A stretch of 64,000 bases of DNA from Triticum aestivum (GCF_018294505.1 NC_057795.1:523285184-523349183); one strand, 5' to 3'; positions 10,404 through 24,258 are shown, numbered from the stretch's first letter. Notes: generated by a model not told the origin, from the sequence alone. Program-made: numbers and translations.

Positions 10404-13151
10404 CCATGGCTGCCACCTTACCTGGGCCGGGACCGTTTGCGCCTTTTGGCTCACTTATATGATAGTGTCGCTAGCATCCATATGACAAAGAACTCGGGCC
10501 GACATGACTAGTCGTAAACCCAAGGTGGCACAAACTTACAGGACAAGCATACATGACCTAGCAATGCGCGTGTCGGTCAGCAACGAGTGCAATCTAGCTG
10601 TAGCAAGCTATCAAGACTCCGGTAAACACCGCGTGACATTTCCCCGTAGGGATAGACGCAGGAGAAAAGAAGGACACATGTTGATCATCCCATGTGTTCC
10701 GGAGCAGTAGCAAGCTACCATGGCTCAGTGGAAGCACTAGGAGACATTTACCCATAAGAGGGGCTACCAAGAATAAACAATTAGGTGTCGAATCCCACAC
10801 ATACCAAGCATTTCAATAGCATACACACAATATGCTCGATATGTGCAAATACAACATGGCGTAACAACAGAACTCTATGACTCAAAGTGTTTATTTAGAA
10901 GGCTCTGAAGAGCCATATATAACATATCCATATAGGTAGGGGTCACACGACCCAACACTCAAGTCATACAATCATACAAGCACATGCGGAAGCTAAACTT
11001 GTCTGACTGCAGGCAACTAGAAAGAAAGAAGGCTTGACGAAGCCTGTCTATTTATAGTGGTCCTTCACAGGCTTGAGATTGACACCTGGGTAGCAAGTCA
11101 CTCGTCAACATCGAATCTACATAGAACCCATCAGAGGGGGCGGTGTTCTCCTCTGTAGTAGTTTATTAAGCAAACATGAGTATAAAGGTACTCGGCAAGT
11201 CTTACATCAGAACTAACTACTCATGCAACACTATCAACAAGGGTAGTGGTGTTTATTGCAGCAAGCCAGCTTTGACTCTTGGCTATCATGTACTACGTCT
11301 ACCAGTAGTTTGAATAAGATGAGACAGCGCACACGAGTCCACTAATCACCACGACAATCACTCACACTTGTCTTGAGACTTTTATGAGTAACCATTAAGT
11401 TGGCTATGAACTACATTAGTACCCAAGTAGTCCATTACCGCGGACACGGCTATTCGAATAGTTTGATAACCCTGTAGGGGTGTACTTCTTCACACACACG
11501 CTTCCACCACTTATCACCATTCACACAACATGTACTCGGCAACCTTCAAGCGGAAGCCCAGCGAGGGTGTCGGCCACGGCCTGACTAATCTCACGAGTCT
11601 CTAGTCCAGGTTTTTCGCCTATTCGGGTTCCATTCGCAAGGAAGTCCGGCTGGGGTTCCCACTACAGCACCAAACGATGTGTGCAGGGTTCCTGAGCCCA
11701 CCAAACAGGTTTCTCTTTACACCAAGCCACTTGTCTATCGCATCACAGCCCATCCCTAAGGTCAGCACTACGCATGGCCTCCAGCATACTACAAACACCA
11801 AAAACTATTTGCATCTCCTGGAAAGAGGACAAGGCGATCAATAAGCCGAGAGGGTCCGTTGGTTTTGGGCCCAATGCATGGTAGTAGTTGATCTTGGATC
11901 GCACACACAGAACTCGGTTCCTAAGGACAGTTCCAATGAAACAATCCACCATGTACTCCTACTGGCCTCTCATCGATACCTTTACCAAAACAGATTCAAC
12001 ACTTCACTCTTATTACCAAACACAACCATATCACTCTGATCCATCACCCAGATGAACCAGACCTGGCACAACTCTAACCATAGCAGGCATAGCATGGTAG
12101 GAACACAACATGGCTCAATCAAGTCCTACACATGCTAGTGGGTTTCAACTATTTACTGTGGCAATGACTGGTCACGCAAAGGAATGGGGTTCAGCTACCG
12201 CAGCAAATAGCATTTGAAACGTTGTTGTATTAATGTAGTAAAAGAGAGCATAAGCGAGAAGATGGATTTGTATCGGAATGTTCAATGGGGTTGCTTGCCT
12301 GGCAGAGTGGTAGAAGGGTACTGCCCTTCAGCTGGATACTCGCGGATATCCTCGGGAGCAGAACCTACCGCGGAGATCACATTGATAACACAATCAATAC
12401 ATGGCAATATGCAATAATATGATGCATCCTCACGGCATGGCAAGATGGTGCATTTGAGCTAATGCAACTAAAAACAGAAAGGTTTGAGCCTATTTGAACC
12501 AAAGGTTCAAATTCAAACCTGAATTATGAATTTACAAAGTGCATTTAGTTGTTTTGATCTAAACAGCAAAGTTAAGTTACTTTGTCATGCATGAAACAAG
12601 TACCAATAGATAGATTGGATTTTTGTAATCATTTTTCATATATAGATCTTTTCCATCTGAGCTATAGATTATTTTCTATGATTTTTTGAAGTTTAACCCT
12701 TTTTATGGATTTTTTTGTTATTTTAGAATTAAACTAATTCCAAAAAAGGAGTTACTGCATCAGCATGACCTCTGGCTAACATCAACAAGTCAACGGGGCG
12801 GGCCAGTGACCAGTGGGACCCGCGTGTTAGCTTAACAGGGCTAAAGTAGTTTAAATTAAACCTAAACTAATCTAATTAGCCGGGCAGGGCTCACATGTCA
12901 TTGAACCAGGGGAGTCAAACCCCAGGTCAAAACATGGTCAACTGCCGGCGTTTAGCCGCCGGCGGCAGAAGACGCGGCGGGGGATGCTCGGGAACGGGTT
13001 GTGATGCCCCGTTCGTTGCGTGGCTGGGCTCGTTCGAGAGCCCAGACCAGCGTGCATCAAGCGGTGGTGCCGGCCGGGCCTGGGTGGACGGGGGCGATGA
13101 GGAGGAGCTCGGCCGCGGCGGCCGGAGCTGGGGTGTGGGCGCGGGCGGTGC
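10404..13151. repeat. Old LTR-like relic, left part
   Basis: No coding capacity is seen. AT-moderate sequence with many short ATs and CAs changes to a GC-rich tract at about 12940-13151. That pattern resembles the long LTRs of Tekay-type grass elements (a long R-U5 followed by a GC-rich region near the transcription start). The matching continuation is 59617-60755, which ends in GGGTTGTGACA, a plausible LTR edge. I infer one old LTR, probably minus strand, split by the three-LTR element at TGCGG. Its other end would lie beyond element I. Family not recognised. Confidence 0.5.
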
Positions 13152-16100
13152 TGCGGTGTAACACCCACGATGCGGCTATATCTCCCACGTGTCAAAGCAC
13201 GACTAAGAGGCATAACCGCATGGTGGTTTTGTCGCAAGAAGGGTCATCTTCACACAATCCCATGTAATGAACAAGAATGGGATAAAGAGAGTTGGCTTAC
13301 AATCGCCACTTCACACAATACATAATTAAGATCATACATCATTCAAAATACACCCATAGACCGGCTACGGTCAATTCAAATGAAAAGAAGACAACCCCAA
13401 ATGCTAGATCCCCGATCGTCCCGACTGGGCTCCTCTACTCATCATCTGGAAACGATACATAGTAACGACCAAGGGCCTCATCAAATTCCCACTTCAGCTC
13501 AGTTGCGCCATCTGCGCTGGTATCCTCGGCACCTGCATCTGTTTTGGTAGAATCTGTGAGCCACGGAGACTCAGCAATCTCACACCCGCGAGATCAAGAC
13601 TATTTAAGCTCATAGGTAGGAAAAGGGGTAATATGGTGGAGCTGCGGCAAGCACTAAGCATATATGGTGGCTAACATACGCAAATGAGACCGAGAAGAGA
13701 AGCAACGCATCGGTCGAGAAGCTAGAAGTGATCAAGAAGTGATCCTGAAACTACTTACGTCAAGCATAACTCAAACCGTGTTCACTTCCCGGACTCCGCC
13801 AAGAAGAGACCATCACGGCTAAACATGCGGTTGATGCATTTTAAAGAGGTCAAGTGTCGAGTTATCTACAACCGGACATTAACAAATTCCCATCTGCCTC
13901 ATAACTGCGGGCACGGCTTTCGAAAGATAATGTACCCTGCAGGGGTGTCCCAACTCAGCCCATCACAAGCTCTCACGGTCAACGAAGGATATACCTTCTC
14001 CCGGGAAGACCCAATCAGTCTCGGAATCCCGGTTCGCAAGACATTTCGACAATGGTAAAACAAGACCAGTAAGACCACCCGACTGTGCCGACAAATCCCG
14101 ATAGGAGCTGCACATATCTCGTTCTCAGGGCACACCGGATGAACACTATGTACAACTAGAACCAACCCTCAAGTTTCCCCGAGGTGGCGCTGCAAGTGGC
14201 TCTAGTTCGGACCAACACTCAAAGGAGCACTGGCCCGGGGGGGTTAAAATAAAGATGACCCTCGGGCTCGCGAAACCCCAAGGGAAAAAGGCTTAGGTGG
14301 CAAATGGTAAAACCAAGGTTGGGCCTTACTGGAGGAGTTTTATTAAAAGCGAACTGTCAAGGGGGTCCCATAAATCACCCAACCGTGTAAGGAACGCAAA
14401 ATCAAGGAACATAACACCGGTATGACGGAAACTAAGGCGGCAAGAGTGGAACAAGTCACCAGGCATAAGGCCGAGCCTTCCACACTTTACCAAGTATATA
14501 AGGTGCATTAATTAAACAGGAGATATTGTGATATCCCAAAATATCCATGTTCCGACCAGGAACAAACTTCATCTTCACCTGCAACTAACAACGCTATAAG
14601 AGGGGCTGAGCAAAAGCGGTGACATGGCCAAACAACGGTTTGCTAGGACAGGATGGTTAGAGGTTTGACATGGCAATAGGGAGGCATGATAAACAATGGC
14701 AGGTAGAGCTAACATAGCGATAGAGCAAGTACTAGCAAGCAAAGATAGAAGTGATATCGAAGGTATGGTCATCCTGCCTGCAAAGTTCTCAGAGTTATCG
14801 AAGGCTTGATCCTCGTTAGCGTACTCAACAGGTTCCTCGTGCACGTACTTGTCTCCCGGCTCTACCCAAAGCAAGAACACAAGCAAAGGAACCACGATAA
14901 ATCACGGTGCAATGCACAAGCAACATGATGTAATACATGTCATGATATGCGAGATGTGATATAATATGTGTATGCGTGCTTCGGGAGGAGAAAGGATGAA
15001 CAAGGCATCAACTTGGCAAACCAAGTATGCCACTGGAAAGATGAGATGATTTCAGTTGAAATCGATATAAAGATCACCGGATTCGGATGCACGGTTTGCA
15101 AATGGCAAGCAAGACAAGAATGGCACAAAAATGCGATTAACAGCACGATGCTACTTACCATGCAACAAGAAACTATGCTATAGCACCCCAAAATAAAAAT
15201 AAAACATATGGCAGTGATCTACAGGAGATGCTTAACAAAAGAGGAATACTGAGCTACGGCTAAAACACATCATAGCAGGTTCAAACAAGCATGGTGAAAG
15301 TGCAAAAAATATCAGGTTGGACATGGCATAAACAGCATCACGAAGCAATGTTCAGAGCAAGTTATCAACATGCTACAGGAACTTATAATAGCAAAACAAG
15401 ACATGGCATGAATCTACTCAAAGCATATATCAAAAGTACCTTACTGACCATAAGCCAAAAAGGATCAGAAAATATGATGGCACCCATGTGAACATAGCAA
15501 GTTTCGTTAACAGATTCAGCAAACAAAGCATGACATTGACATAATTACGAAGGCACCTTCATGAGCTCGATGCACTCACTACAGAGCACTTCATGATAAA
15601 CTAAGCATACATCCATCAATAAGACATGACATAGAAGCTATACATGGCAAGAACAACATCATATCATACACGGATCAAGTACAACAACCTTGGCAAAATT
15701 GAATAACATGTAAACAATCTGCCAGGAAACATTCTGAAGCAAAAGTAGAGCACGAAAATGACATGCTAGACTACTCCATAATTACAACCAGGGGCATGGA
15801 TGGATAGAGCATAACCATATGTTCAAAACACCCTTACTGAAGTATCTCAAAATATGCATGGATCTCTCTGTAGCATCATGTTTACATGGCATGAAAATAA
15901 CAGCAGAACAGGGACTAAAATCAGCAATATCACGAAGCCTAGTTTGCATGCTTGTGCTAGTCACCACATTGATCACAAAAATACATGGCAAGTACCTCTG
16001 TAAAGAAGATATGGCATAGTTCAACTCACATGTAGAGCTCCAGTACATAGGATGCACACATCAATCATGGCAAAAATGACAAAAGTGCATGTTGTGATAA

Positions 16101-16499
16101 GAATCTGAAACTAACATTATGAAGCACTCTTCCAATAGCATTTCAGGCATCAAGATGAGCTCAAATGAAAATTATGCAATGAGATGAAATGATGTACTCT
16201 TCGAGGCGAACAATTCGGTATGCTAGACGCCTAATACGGAGCCACGGGTGCAAAGTTGTAGGGCGATATACATGCAACAAAAGTAAAGACAGAAAGACTT
16301 GAGAGGAATTTCGGGGGAAGGAAGAAAGTCAACCAGAGGCAGATCCGATCTGGATACGGATCGAGGACGTCAGAGACTCACCGGAGAGGAAGACCGGAGC
16401 ACGGGGAGGCGGCCGGAGGGGCGCTCAGGGCCGGATCTGGCCGGGGACGCGGTGGGGCGACGGCGGCCGAGCCACGGCGGTGCGCGGCGCCGGTGGAGG

Positions 16500-17035
16500 N
16501 NNNNNNNNNNNNNNNNNNNNNNNNNNNNNNNNNNNNNNNNNNNNNNNNNNNNNNNNNNNNNNNNNNNNNNNNNNNNNNNNNNNNNNNNNNNNNNNNNNNN
16601 NNNNNNNNNNNNNNNNNNNNNNNNNNNNNNNNNNNNNNNNNNNNNNNNNNNNNNNNNNNNNNNNNNNNNNNNNNNNNNNNNNNNNNNNNNNNNNNNNNNN
16701 NNNNNNNNNNNNNNNNNNNNNNNNNNNNNNNNNNNNNNNNNNNNNNNNNNNNNNNNNNNNNNNNNNNNNNNNNNNNNNNNNNNNNNNNNNNNNNNNNNNN
16801 NNNNNNNNNNNNNNNNNNNNNNNNNNNNNNNNNNNNNNNNNNNNNNNNNNNNNNNNNNNNNNNNNNNNNNNNNNNNNNNNNNNNNNNNNNNNNNNNNNNN
16901 NNNNNNNNNNNNNNNNNNNNNNNNNNNNNNNNNNNNNNNNNNNNNNNNNNNNNNNNNNNNNNNNNNNNNNNNNNNNNNNNNNNNNNNNNNNNNNNNNNNN
17001 NNNNNNNNNNNNNNNNNNNNNNNNNNNNNNNNNNN
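16500..17035. other. Assembly gap (536 N) in LTR A
   Basis: A run of N lies in the GC-rich tract of the LTR. It is at the same relative place as the gaps in LTR B and LTR C. Confidence 0.99.
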
Positions 17036-17242
17036 GTGGGCCGGGAGGGCCCCGCCTAGGCCCGGCGGGCCTGCGCGGGAGGCGGCGGCGATGTGGGCGC
17101 GGGCTGCCCACGTGGCAGCCCCTGGTTGGTTGGGTGCAGCGGCGCGGACATTGTCCGGCGCCGGCGGACGGTGTCCGGCGCGCGGAGAGGAGCGGGGCTA
17201 GGGTTAGGGTAGGAAATGATCCGGGATTTCAGGGGAGGGGTG

Positions 17243-17251
17243 TTTTTATAG
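17243..17251 (-). promoter_or_regulatory. TATA box of Tekay LTR A
   Basis: The minus strand reads CTATAAAAA, followed by a GC-rich start region. The same box occurs in LTR B (40979-40987) and LTR C (59068-59076). Confidence 0.65.
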
Positions 17252-17829
17252 GTAGAAGGAGCTACGAGACTCCAAATGGAGTGCGGTTTTCGCCCACACA
17301 ATCGTGATCCAACGACGGAGAGCATGGAAGTGACTTAGATGGGTTATTGGGCTGTTTTGGAGGGTTATTGGGTTGCAACTCAAAGAGGCCTTTGCGGTTA
17401 TGCGGTTATGCGGTTAACCGTTGGAGTATCAGACGAGCTCCAAATGACCCGAAACTTGACAGGTGGTCTAACGGTGCTATACCAGGGCCACTTGGCAAGG
17501 CTCGGTCCACTCCGAGAAAGTTTAACACTTGCACATGAAAAGAGACAAGAGGGATGCGCCGGTGCATGTGTGAGTGTCGGATTGCGAAATGGACAACGGG
17601 GAAAATGCTCGGATGCATGAGATGAACACGTATGCAATTGAGATGCACATGATGACATGATATGATATGCATGACATTAATAAAATGCAAAACAAAAGTC
17701 AAAACCCAACCACGGAGGAAATATCATATCACATAGCCGAAAATGGCAAGAGTTGGAGATACAAAGATGGAAAGTTACATCCGGGGTGTTAGAACACTCC
17801 ACCACTACAAGAGGATCTCGTCCCGAGAT

Positions 17830-20800
17830 CTAGGACTGAAAGAACTCCGGATATTCGGAACGGAGGTGATCCTCGCGCTCCCAGGTGGCTTCTCGGTCGG
17901 AATGGTGTGACCACTTCACTTTCAGGAATTTGATTGACTTGTTGCGAGTTTTGCGCTCGGTTTCTTCAAGAATAGCAACGGGGTGCTCATGATAAGAGAG
18001 ATCTTCTTGGTGGTCAATTTCTTCAAAGTTGATAGTGTGCTCAGGAGTCTTGAAGCACTTGCGAAGCTGTGACACGTGAAACACATCGTGCACGTTCACG
18101 AAGTTGGACGGAAGCTCAAGTTGATAGGCGAGGTCGCCTCTTTTGCCAATGATCTTGAAAGGACCCGCGTATCTAGGGGCAAGCTTCCCTTTGATACCGA
18201 AGCGAGGAGTGCCTTTCATTGGAGAGATGCGGAGGTAGACATGGTCTTCGATTTCAAAAGCCAAGTCACGGTGCTTGCTATCATAGTAACTCTTCTGTCG
18301 CGATTGCGCGGCTTTGAGATTCTCACGAATGACTTTGCACATTTCTTCGGCTTCTGTGATCAAGTCGTTGCCAAGAAGTTGGCGTTCACCTGTCTCGGAC
18401 CAATTGAGAGGAGTACGGCACTTTCTGCCATAGAGAGTTTCGAATGGGGCCTTGCCCGAACTCGCTTGGAAGTTTTTGTTGTACGAAAACTCGGCATATG
18501 GAAGACAATCTTCCCACTTCATACCGAAAGAGATGACACAAGCCCTGAGCATATCTTCAAGGATTTGATTGACTCGCTCGACTTGGCCACTTGTTTGAGG
18601 ATGGAAAGCTGTGCTGAAAAGAATGTTGGAGCCCATGGACTTCTGAAAGGAGTCCCAGAACTTAGAAGTGAAGATGCTTCCACGGTCTGAAGATCTCAAT
18701 TGTGGAATACCGTGCAAGGAGACAATTCTGGAGGTGTATAGCTCTGCTAGCTGAGCTGCTGTGATAGATTCTTTGATAGGAAGGAAATGAGCCACTTTAG
18801 TAAGCTTGTCAATGACAACGAAGATAGCATCATTTCCACGCTTGGACTTAGGAAAACCAATCATGAAGTCCATCTCGATATGATCAAACTTCCATTCTGG
18901 AATAGCAAGAGGTTGAAGGAGACCAGCTGGTCGTTGCTGTTCTGCTTTCACCCTTCTACAGACATCACATTCATTCACGAATTGAGCAATTTCTCGCTTC
19001 ATTCGAGTCCACCAATATGACTGCTTGAGATCATGGTACATCTTTGTACTTCCAGGATGAATGGATAGGAGGGAATTGTGTGCCTCGTTCATGATGACTT
19101 TTCTCAAATCACCTTTAGGAACAACAATTCGATCCTCGAAGAAAAGAGTATCTTTGTCATCCAAGCGATAGCACTTGTATTTGGGAATGCCCTTGTCAAT
19201 ACCACGTTTCACCTTCTTCACCATGGTATCCAGGAGTTGTGCCTCACGGATTTGATCTTCCAAAGTAGGAGAGACTATGAGGTTGGCAAGAAAGCCTTGA
19301 GGAACAACTTGAAGATTCAGCTTGCTGAAAGCTTCACAAAGATCCGGTTGAAATGGCTTGAGAATTAGACTGTTGCAATAAGCCTTTCTGCTCAAAGCAT
19401 CTGCAATCACATTCGCCTTGCTAGGAGTATATTCAATACTCGGATTATACTCTTGAATCATTTCGACCCATCGAGTTTGCCTTAGGTTAAGGTTGGGTTG
19501 AGTGAAGATATACTTGAGGCTCTTGTGATCGATGAAAATGTCCACTTGCCTTCCCAATAAGAGATGTCTCCATGTTATCAATGCATGGACAACTGCCGCC
19601 AACTCAAGATCGTGAGTGGGGTAGTTCTTTTCGTTGGGCTTCAACTGACGAGAGGTATAGGCCACAACTTTTTTCTCTTGCATCAACAAAGCACCGAGAC
19701 CTTGAAGGGAAGCATCACAGAATACTTCGAATGGCTTGGATTCATCAGGAGTCAAGACAGGAGCTGTGACTAGCTTCTCTTTGAGGGTGTTGAAAGCTAC
19801 GTCACACTCAGGCGTCCAGACATACTTGACATGCTTCTGGAGGAGGTTGGAAAGAGGCTTTGCAATTTAGAGAAGTTCTCAACGAATCTTCGGCAATAGC
19901 TTGCAAGACCAAGAAAATTGCGGAGCTGCTTGACATTCTAAGGAGGTTCCCAATTCACAACTGCAGAAACCTTCGCAGGATTAACAGCAATGCCCTTGGC
20001 AGAGATGATATGACCAAGGTAAAGAACTTCATCAAGCCAGAACTCACATTTGGAAAACTTCACATAGAATTGATGCTCTCTGAGCTTGTCGAGCACCAAT
20101 CGCAAATGTTTGGCATGATCCTTCTTATTCTTGGAGAAGACCAAGATATCATCGAGATACACCAAGACGAATTCATTGGTGTAGGGGTTGAAGATAAAGT
20201 TCATCATGCGAGAGAACATTGGAGGAGCATTGACAAGGCCGAAAGACATGACAGTATATTCATAAGAACCATAGCTTGTTCTGAATGTTGTCTTGGGAAT
20301 ATCTTGTTCACGAATGCGAATCTGATGATAACCCATACGAAGGTCAAGCTTGGAGAATACTTTAGCACCTTTGAGTTGCTCGAAAAGCTCATTGATGTTG
20401 GGAAGTGGATACTTGTTCTTGATTGTCTTCTTGTTCAATGGACGGTAATCGACGCAAAGTCGGTCCGTGCCATCCTTCTTCTGGACAAAAAGAACTCCAC
20501 AACCCCATGGGGATGAACTCGGTCTGATCAAACCCAGACGCTCTTGTTCATCGAGCTGTTTCTTCAATTCCTTCAGCTCCTTGGGTCCAAGCTTGTAAGG
20601 ACGCTTGCAAACAGGTTCAGTTCCAGGCACAAGATCAATAACGAACTCGACTAGCCGATGAGGAGGCATACTCTGAAGCTCTTATGGAAAGACATCTTGG
20701 TACTCACAAACGACTGGAATTTGAGAAATAGCATCCAACTCGCCCTTCTCATTGAGAGAAAACAACCGAATGGTTTCATCACGAGCGGCATAGATGGTAA

Positions 20801-21269
20801 CATCCTCAGAAGGGTGTGTCAATTGAATCTGCCTGGCAGCACAATCAAGCTGAGCCTTGTGCTTAGAAAGCTAGTCCATCCCGAGAATTAGATCAATATC
20901 CGAGTCACCAAGAACAAATGGTTTAGAAAGAAATTTGTAGTCGCCCATCTTGATGGAAACATCATGAACTACCGAGTTGGCCCTCATTGACTTCCCCGGA
21001 GAAACAACACCCAAAGGTTTATCCAGGTAAGACCAAGTAAAATCATTCTTTGCAAAGAACGATCTTGACATGAAACAATGCGATGCACCAGTATCAAATA
21101 AGACTTTTGCAGGAATATCATTAACAGGAACATTACCCATTATCACATCAGAAGAATCCTCTGCTTGCGCTGCATTCATCATGTTCACCTTTGCAGACTT
21201 TGGATTATGCTTGACCACTGCATTGCTTGAAGATCTCACAGGAGGAGGAGGAGGAAGGCGCCTTTGATT
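17830..21269 (-). pseudogene. Unit 1 pol of Tekay element: PR, RT, RNase H, integrase, chromodomain (broken)
   Basis: From right to left: protease FDTGASH near 21090; RT with YLDD at 20148-20159; Ty3-type RNase H near 19755-19400; integrase with its zinc finger (HPGSTKMYHD...CDVCRR) near 19060-18950, a core with MDF, SDRGS and GQVERVN, and a C-terminal chromodomain (HPVAILEE...ATWERE) ending in a TAG at 17830-17832. The chromodomain places it among chromoviruses. Breaks: TAG at 20871-20873 (a Trp codon in unit 2), TAA at 20682-20684 (Glu in unit 2), TAG at 19938-19940 (Gln in unit 2), and loss of one base near 19868. Unit 2 is intact at each of these sites, so these changes are private to unit 1. 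The integrase is complete here, unlike unit 2. Confidence 0.9.
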
Positions 21270-22277
21270 GAAGCATTTGTTCGCATAGTGACCTTTCTGC
21301 TGGCACTTGTTGCAAGTCACTTCTGAGAGCGGACGATGATAAGGAGCATTTGACCTTGGAGCTTGAGACTGAGACTTATTCTGATAGCCTGGGTTGGGTG
21401 GGTGGGAAGATCCACGACCACCTGAGTTCTTCTGTTGGTAAGGCTGACGAAACGGAGGAGGAAGGTAGAACTTCTGCTGCTTAGGTGCCACTTGTGAGGA
21501 AGAAGAAGACTGCACTGCATCCCTGATTCTCTTCTTAGAAGCCTCACACCTGAGCTGAGCACCTTCTTGCTTGAGTGCCATATTGTAGAATTGATCAAAC
21601 TGAGTAGGCTGAACAAGAACAAGAGCTAACTACAGATCCTCTCTGAGGCCACCTCTGAATTGATAGATCATACTCTTCTCATCAGGAACATCTTGCTTAG
21701 CGAAGCGAGCAAGTTTCTGAAACTGCTTGTTGTATTCATACACTGACATGTTCCCTTGCTTGAGATTGCGGAACTCCTCACGCTTGCTCTCAACAACACT
21801 GGTAGGAATATGGTGAGCTTTAAAGTCCCGACAGAAATCAGTCCAAGTAATCACTCGACCTCCTCTAGAATCCTTGTATTGCTGGAACCAATCAGCTGCT
21901 TGATCCTTGAGCTGAAAAGAAGCGAACTTGACGTAGTCCTCAGGACTGACATTGCTGCATTCAAAATGCTTGTTGATATCCACGAGCCAATCATCGGCGT
22001 CTGTGGCCTCGGCACAGTAGCTGAAAGACTTCGGCTGATTTGCAAGGAATTGGTTGAGGGTAGGAAATTGAGGCTGATGATTGAACTGCTCTTGACCTTG
22101 ATTCCCTTGGTTGCCTTGGCCTTGGTTGCGCTCTTGCATGAGCTGAATCATCATCTAGGCATTGGCATTTGTGGCTGCCATCAAAGCTTGCCATGCCTCC
22201 GGAGGCGGAGGTGGAGGTGGAGGGTTCGCCTGACTCCCATCATTGCGTTCCGGATTCTGACGCGTTGGCGGAGCCAT
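21270..22277 (-). pseudogene. Unit 1 gag of Tekay element (broken)
   Basis: The likely start is the ATG at 22277-22275 (MAPPTRQNPERN), followed by a run of eight Pro. A TAG at 22155-22157 comes just before ATGATG; the same stop is present in unit 2. The gag core follows (ADDWLVDINKHFE...DQAADWFQQY). A second TAG at 21630-21632 is private to unit 1. The frame continues into a Gln/Pro-rich region and a CCHC zinc knuckle (CNKCQQKGHYANKC, near 21270-21315). It then runs directly into protease, so gag and pol share one frame. Confidence 0.85.
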
Positions 22278-22936
22278 CCTGAAGAGGGTGACATCCGTTA
22301 GCATCTTGATAGACAGATAGACACGTTGAATCAACGGATAGAAATTGCAACATATAGTCTTCCCAATAAACATTCGAACAAGGATGAACGAATGAATTCC
22401 CAAAGCTAACATCACACATCCATTAAGGTGAGAAGCCACTTGATAAGAGATTGATGAATAAAATAAACAAGGTACAACTGGAACAAATAAGTGGTAAGGA
22501 TTACCCAATCACAAACCAAATATCTACGGGAAGAAATGCTAGAGCTACTTGAATCCCACCTATAAACTCCCGAAACTTTCCGGTTATGCAATCAGGTGTT
22601 GGGGATACAGGGGAAGCAATATATCTCACCCAAACTAACAATCCCTACATCCAGCTGTATCCATCCGTCAACACATAACCAAGAAACCTTCGGAAATCGT
22701 GTACCTCAACCTTCGAAAAGCATCCGTTATACGAGTTATGGCAATACTCCTGAACTCCCCAGTACTGGGTAACGCCGAGGTTATCTCACCAACAACTGCA
22801 TAAAAGAGATTTTCAATGTCGGCAAAACTCAGGTATTCCAGAACTGCAATGATAAAATTGTGACGACAACACCTCGGAGCTCAACTCCCCGGGATACTGC
22901 CACAACCCCTAAATGTCAGGAGGCACCAAGAACAAT
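22278..22936 (-). other. Unit 1 leader, part between gag and the element II insertion
   Basis: This is the untranslated leader of the Tekay unit. It continues at 36611-36851 on the other side of element II. The uninterrupted version is 54352-55254 in unit 2, where the sequence around 55009-55030 shows the empty insertion site. No gene is seen. Confidence 0.8.
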
Positions 22937-22941
22937 GTTCT

Positions 22942-24020
22942 TGTCGGAGTAATGGGCCACGGGTAGGCTAACCCGAGCCCCAGAACATTTCAAGACATCG
23001 GGGCAGGCCGCGCCCCTCAGGCCGAGTCCCGGGGCCGACTCCAAGATATGCCGAGTCCCGGGCGGCGGCTCCCGGATAAGCCGACTCCCAGGCGGCGACT
23101 TCCAGGGAGGCCAACTACGGAGAGTCGGCCCAAGACTCCTCCCTTATCCCGAAGTACAACGCAGGGTACAATTGGGGCATGGCCATTTTCCCCTGCCTAC
23201 GTAGGGTCGGCATGGCTACAGTAGGCCGTACCGCTGGAAGATCTCCGGTGGGATACGACACTGTTGCCATGCCTGCCCTGACCTCAGCCACAGTACGCAG
23301 TGCACTATGCCCATGACGCCGGCCTGTACGACCCGAAGGCGGCCGGACCGCCTGTCAGTGAGAGGGCCGAAGCCGGCCTGGGCACCCCGAAGGCGGACTC
23401 GTGGGAGTTGACCTCCCTGGAGTCGGCCGACTCCTCCCGGGCCCCACGAGCCATTAATCAGATAAGATGGGGAATGGCGACGGTGATCGCCCGATAGACG
23501 GCGGCACTGTTGCCACGACCCAATGACCGAGCCTGCGTCACCAGGAGTGCCGCTACAGTATCAAGCCTGTCCACGGGACCCGCCAATCGGCGGGCCCCAG
23601 AAGCCGGCGGGAAGGATGACGGCCTGAGAGACAGACGGCTGGGACCCGCGCCCAGCCGGATTACTATTGTACCCCTGGGGGGGTAGGCCTATATAAACCC
23701 CCCGGGGCACCCATGCAAAGGGTTCGACCCTAGAGAGGAAGATAGACCAGATAGCCCAAGGAGGAGAGAGCTGGCCTTGCCCTCTTCAACCTCCAGAAAT
23801 AGCTCCAGGAGCACCATTGTAGTTACCTTGCTTTAGTGATCATGCGGAGACCCCGCAGAGCAGCAGTAGGGGTGTTATCTCCTAGGAGAGCCCTGAAGCT
23901 GGGTAAGTTCCGCCGGCGTCCATGTCTTCGCCTCATCCCGCTTCCAAGCACCGGCGACGTTCTACTCGCTCCCACCATGATAAGCCATCCTTTGGCATAT
24001 GTCGTATCCAACCCCCGACA
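22942..24020 (+). repeat. 5' LTR of element II (1079 bp)
   Basis: Starts TGTCGGAGTAATGG and ends CCCCCGACA, followed by the primer binding site. U3 runs to about 23725 and contains many GAGTCGG/CCGACTCC words. The TATA box is at 23688-23700. TSD GTTCT precedes it. Confidence 0.95.
23688..23700 (+). promoter_or_regulatory. TATA box of element II 5' LTR
   Basis: CCTATATAAACCC. The same motif is at 36273-36285 in the 3' LTR. The transcription start is expected about 30 bases downstream. Confidence 0.7.
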
Positions 24021-24022
24021 TT

Positions 24023-24040
24023 TGGCGCCCACCGTGGGGC
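24023..24040 (+). other. Primer binding site of element II
   Basis: TGGCGCCCACCGTGGGGC begins two bases after the 5' LTR. Similar PBS sequences are common in grass Tat elements. The priming tRNA is not assigned. Confidence 0.75.
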
Positions 24041-24258
24041 GAGGTGCACCGTCGTCCGGAGATCTGCTCTGGACGGGAACCCTGTTCCTCCCCGGCGAGC
24101 ACAACCAGCCCGGCACGCCGGACGGCGTCTGTGCCGACGCGCTGTGCGGCGCTGAGATCGCCTGCACCGCCAGCTGCCTCGCCGATCTTATTGGCGAGGT
24201 TTGCCTCTCCGACGAGCCTGCGCCTGACGCAGGCACGGGTGGCCCCAAGGGCCCCCTC

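Larger units (their letters stand above)
13157..17793 (-). repeat. LTR A (3' LTR of unit 1)
   Basis: On the minus strand the LTR should start TGTAACACCCC and end GGGTGTTACA. In this copy the second base of the start is mutated (the plus strand reads TGTTAGA instead of TGTTACA at 17787-17793). The TATA box at 17243-17251 leaves a U3 of only about 0.55 kb and roughly 4 kb of R-U5. The GC-rich tract just after the promoter contains an assembly gap. The left flank is TSD TGCGG (13152-13156). Confidence 0.93.

Noticed and set aside
13899..14058. Plus-strand ORFs in the LTRs, opposite strand to the element
   Set aside because: Shadows of the LTR sequence with no protein similarity; repeated only because the LTR is repeated.
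13899..14165. An 88-codon minus-strand ORF kept open in all three Tekay LTRs (also 37611-37877 and 56013-56279), with similar cases at 14575-14895 and 15782-16057
   Set aside because: Openness in three copies looks notable, but almost all differences between copies change the amino acid, there is no family match, and the LTRs are only a few percent diverged. Chance is enough.
17195..17212. CTAGGGTTAGGGTAGG after the Tekay TATA box, resembling telomere repeat
   Set aside because: Too short and present once per LTR; at most a telo-box-like promoter motif, not a telomere remnant.
23836..24258. Gag of element II starting inside the 5' LTR at 23836
   Set aside because: The frame is open there, but it would run through the primer binding site and lacks gag-like sequence; the later ATG at 24259 is preferred.
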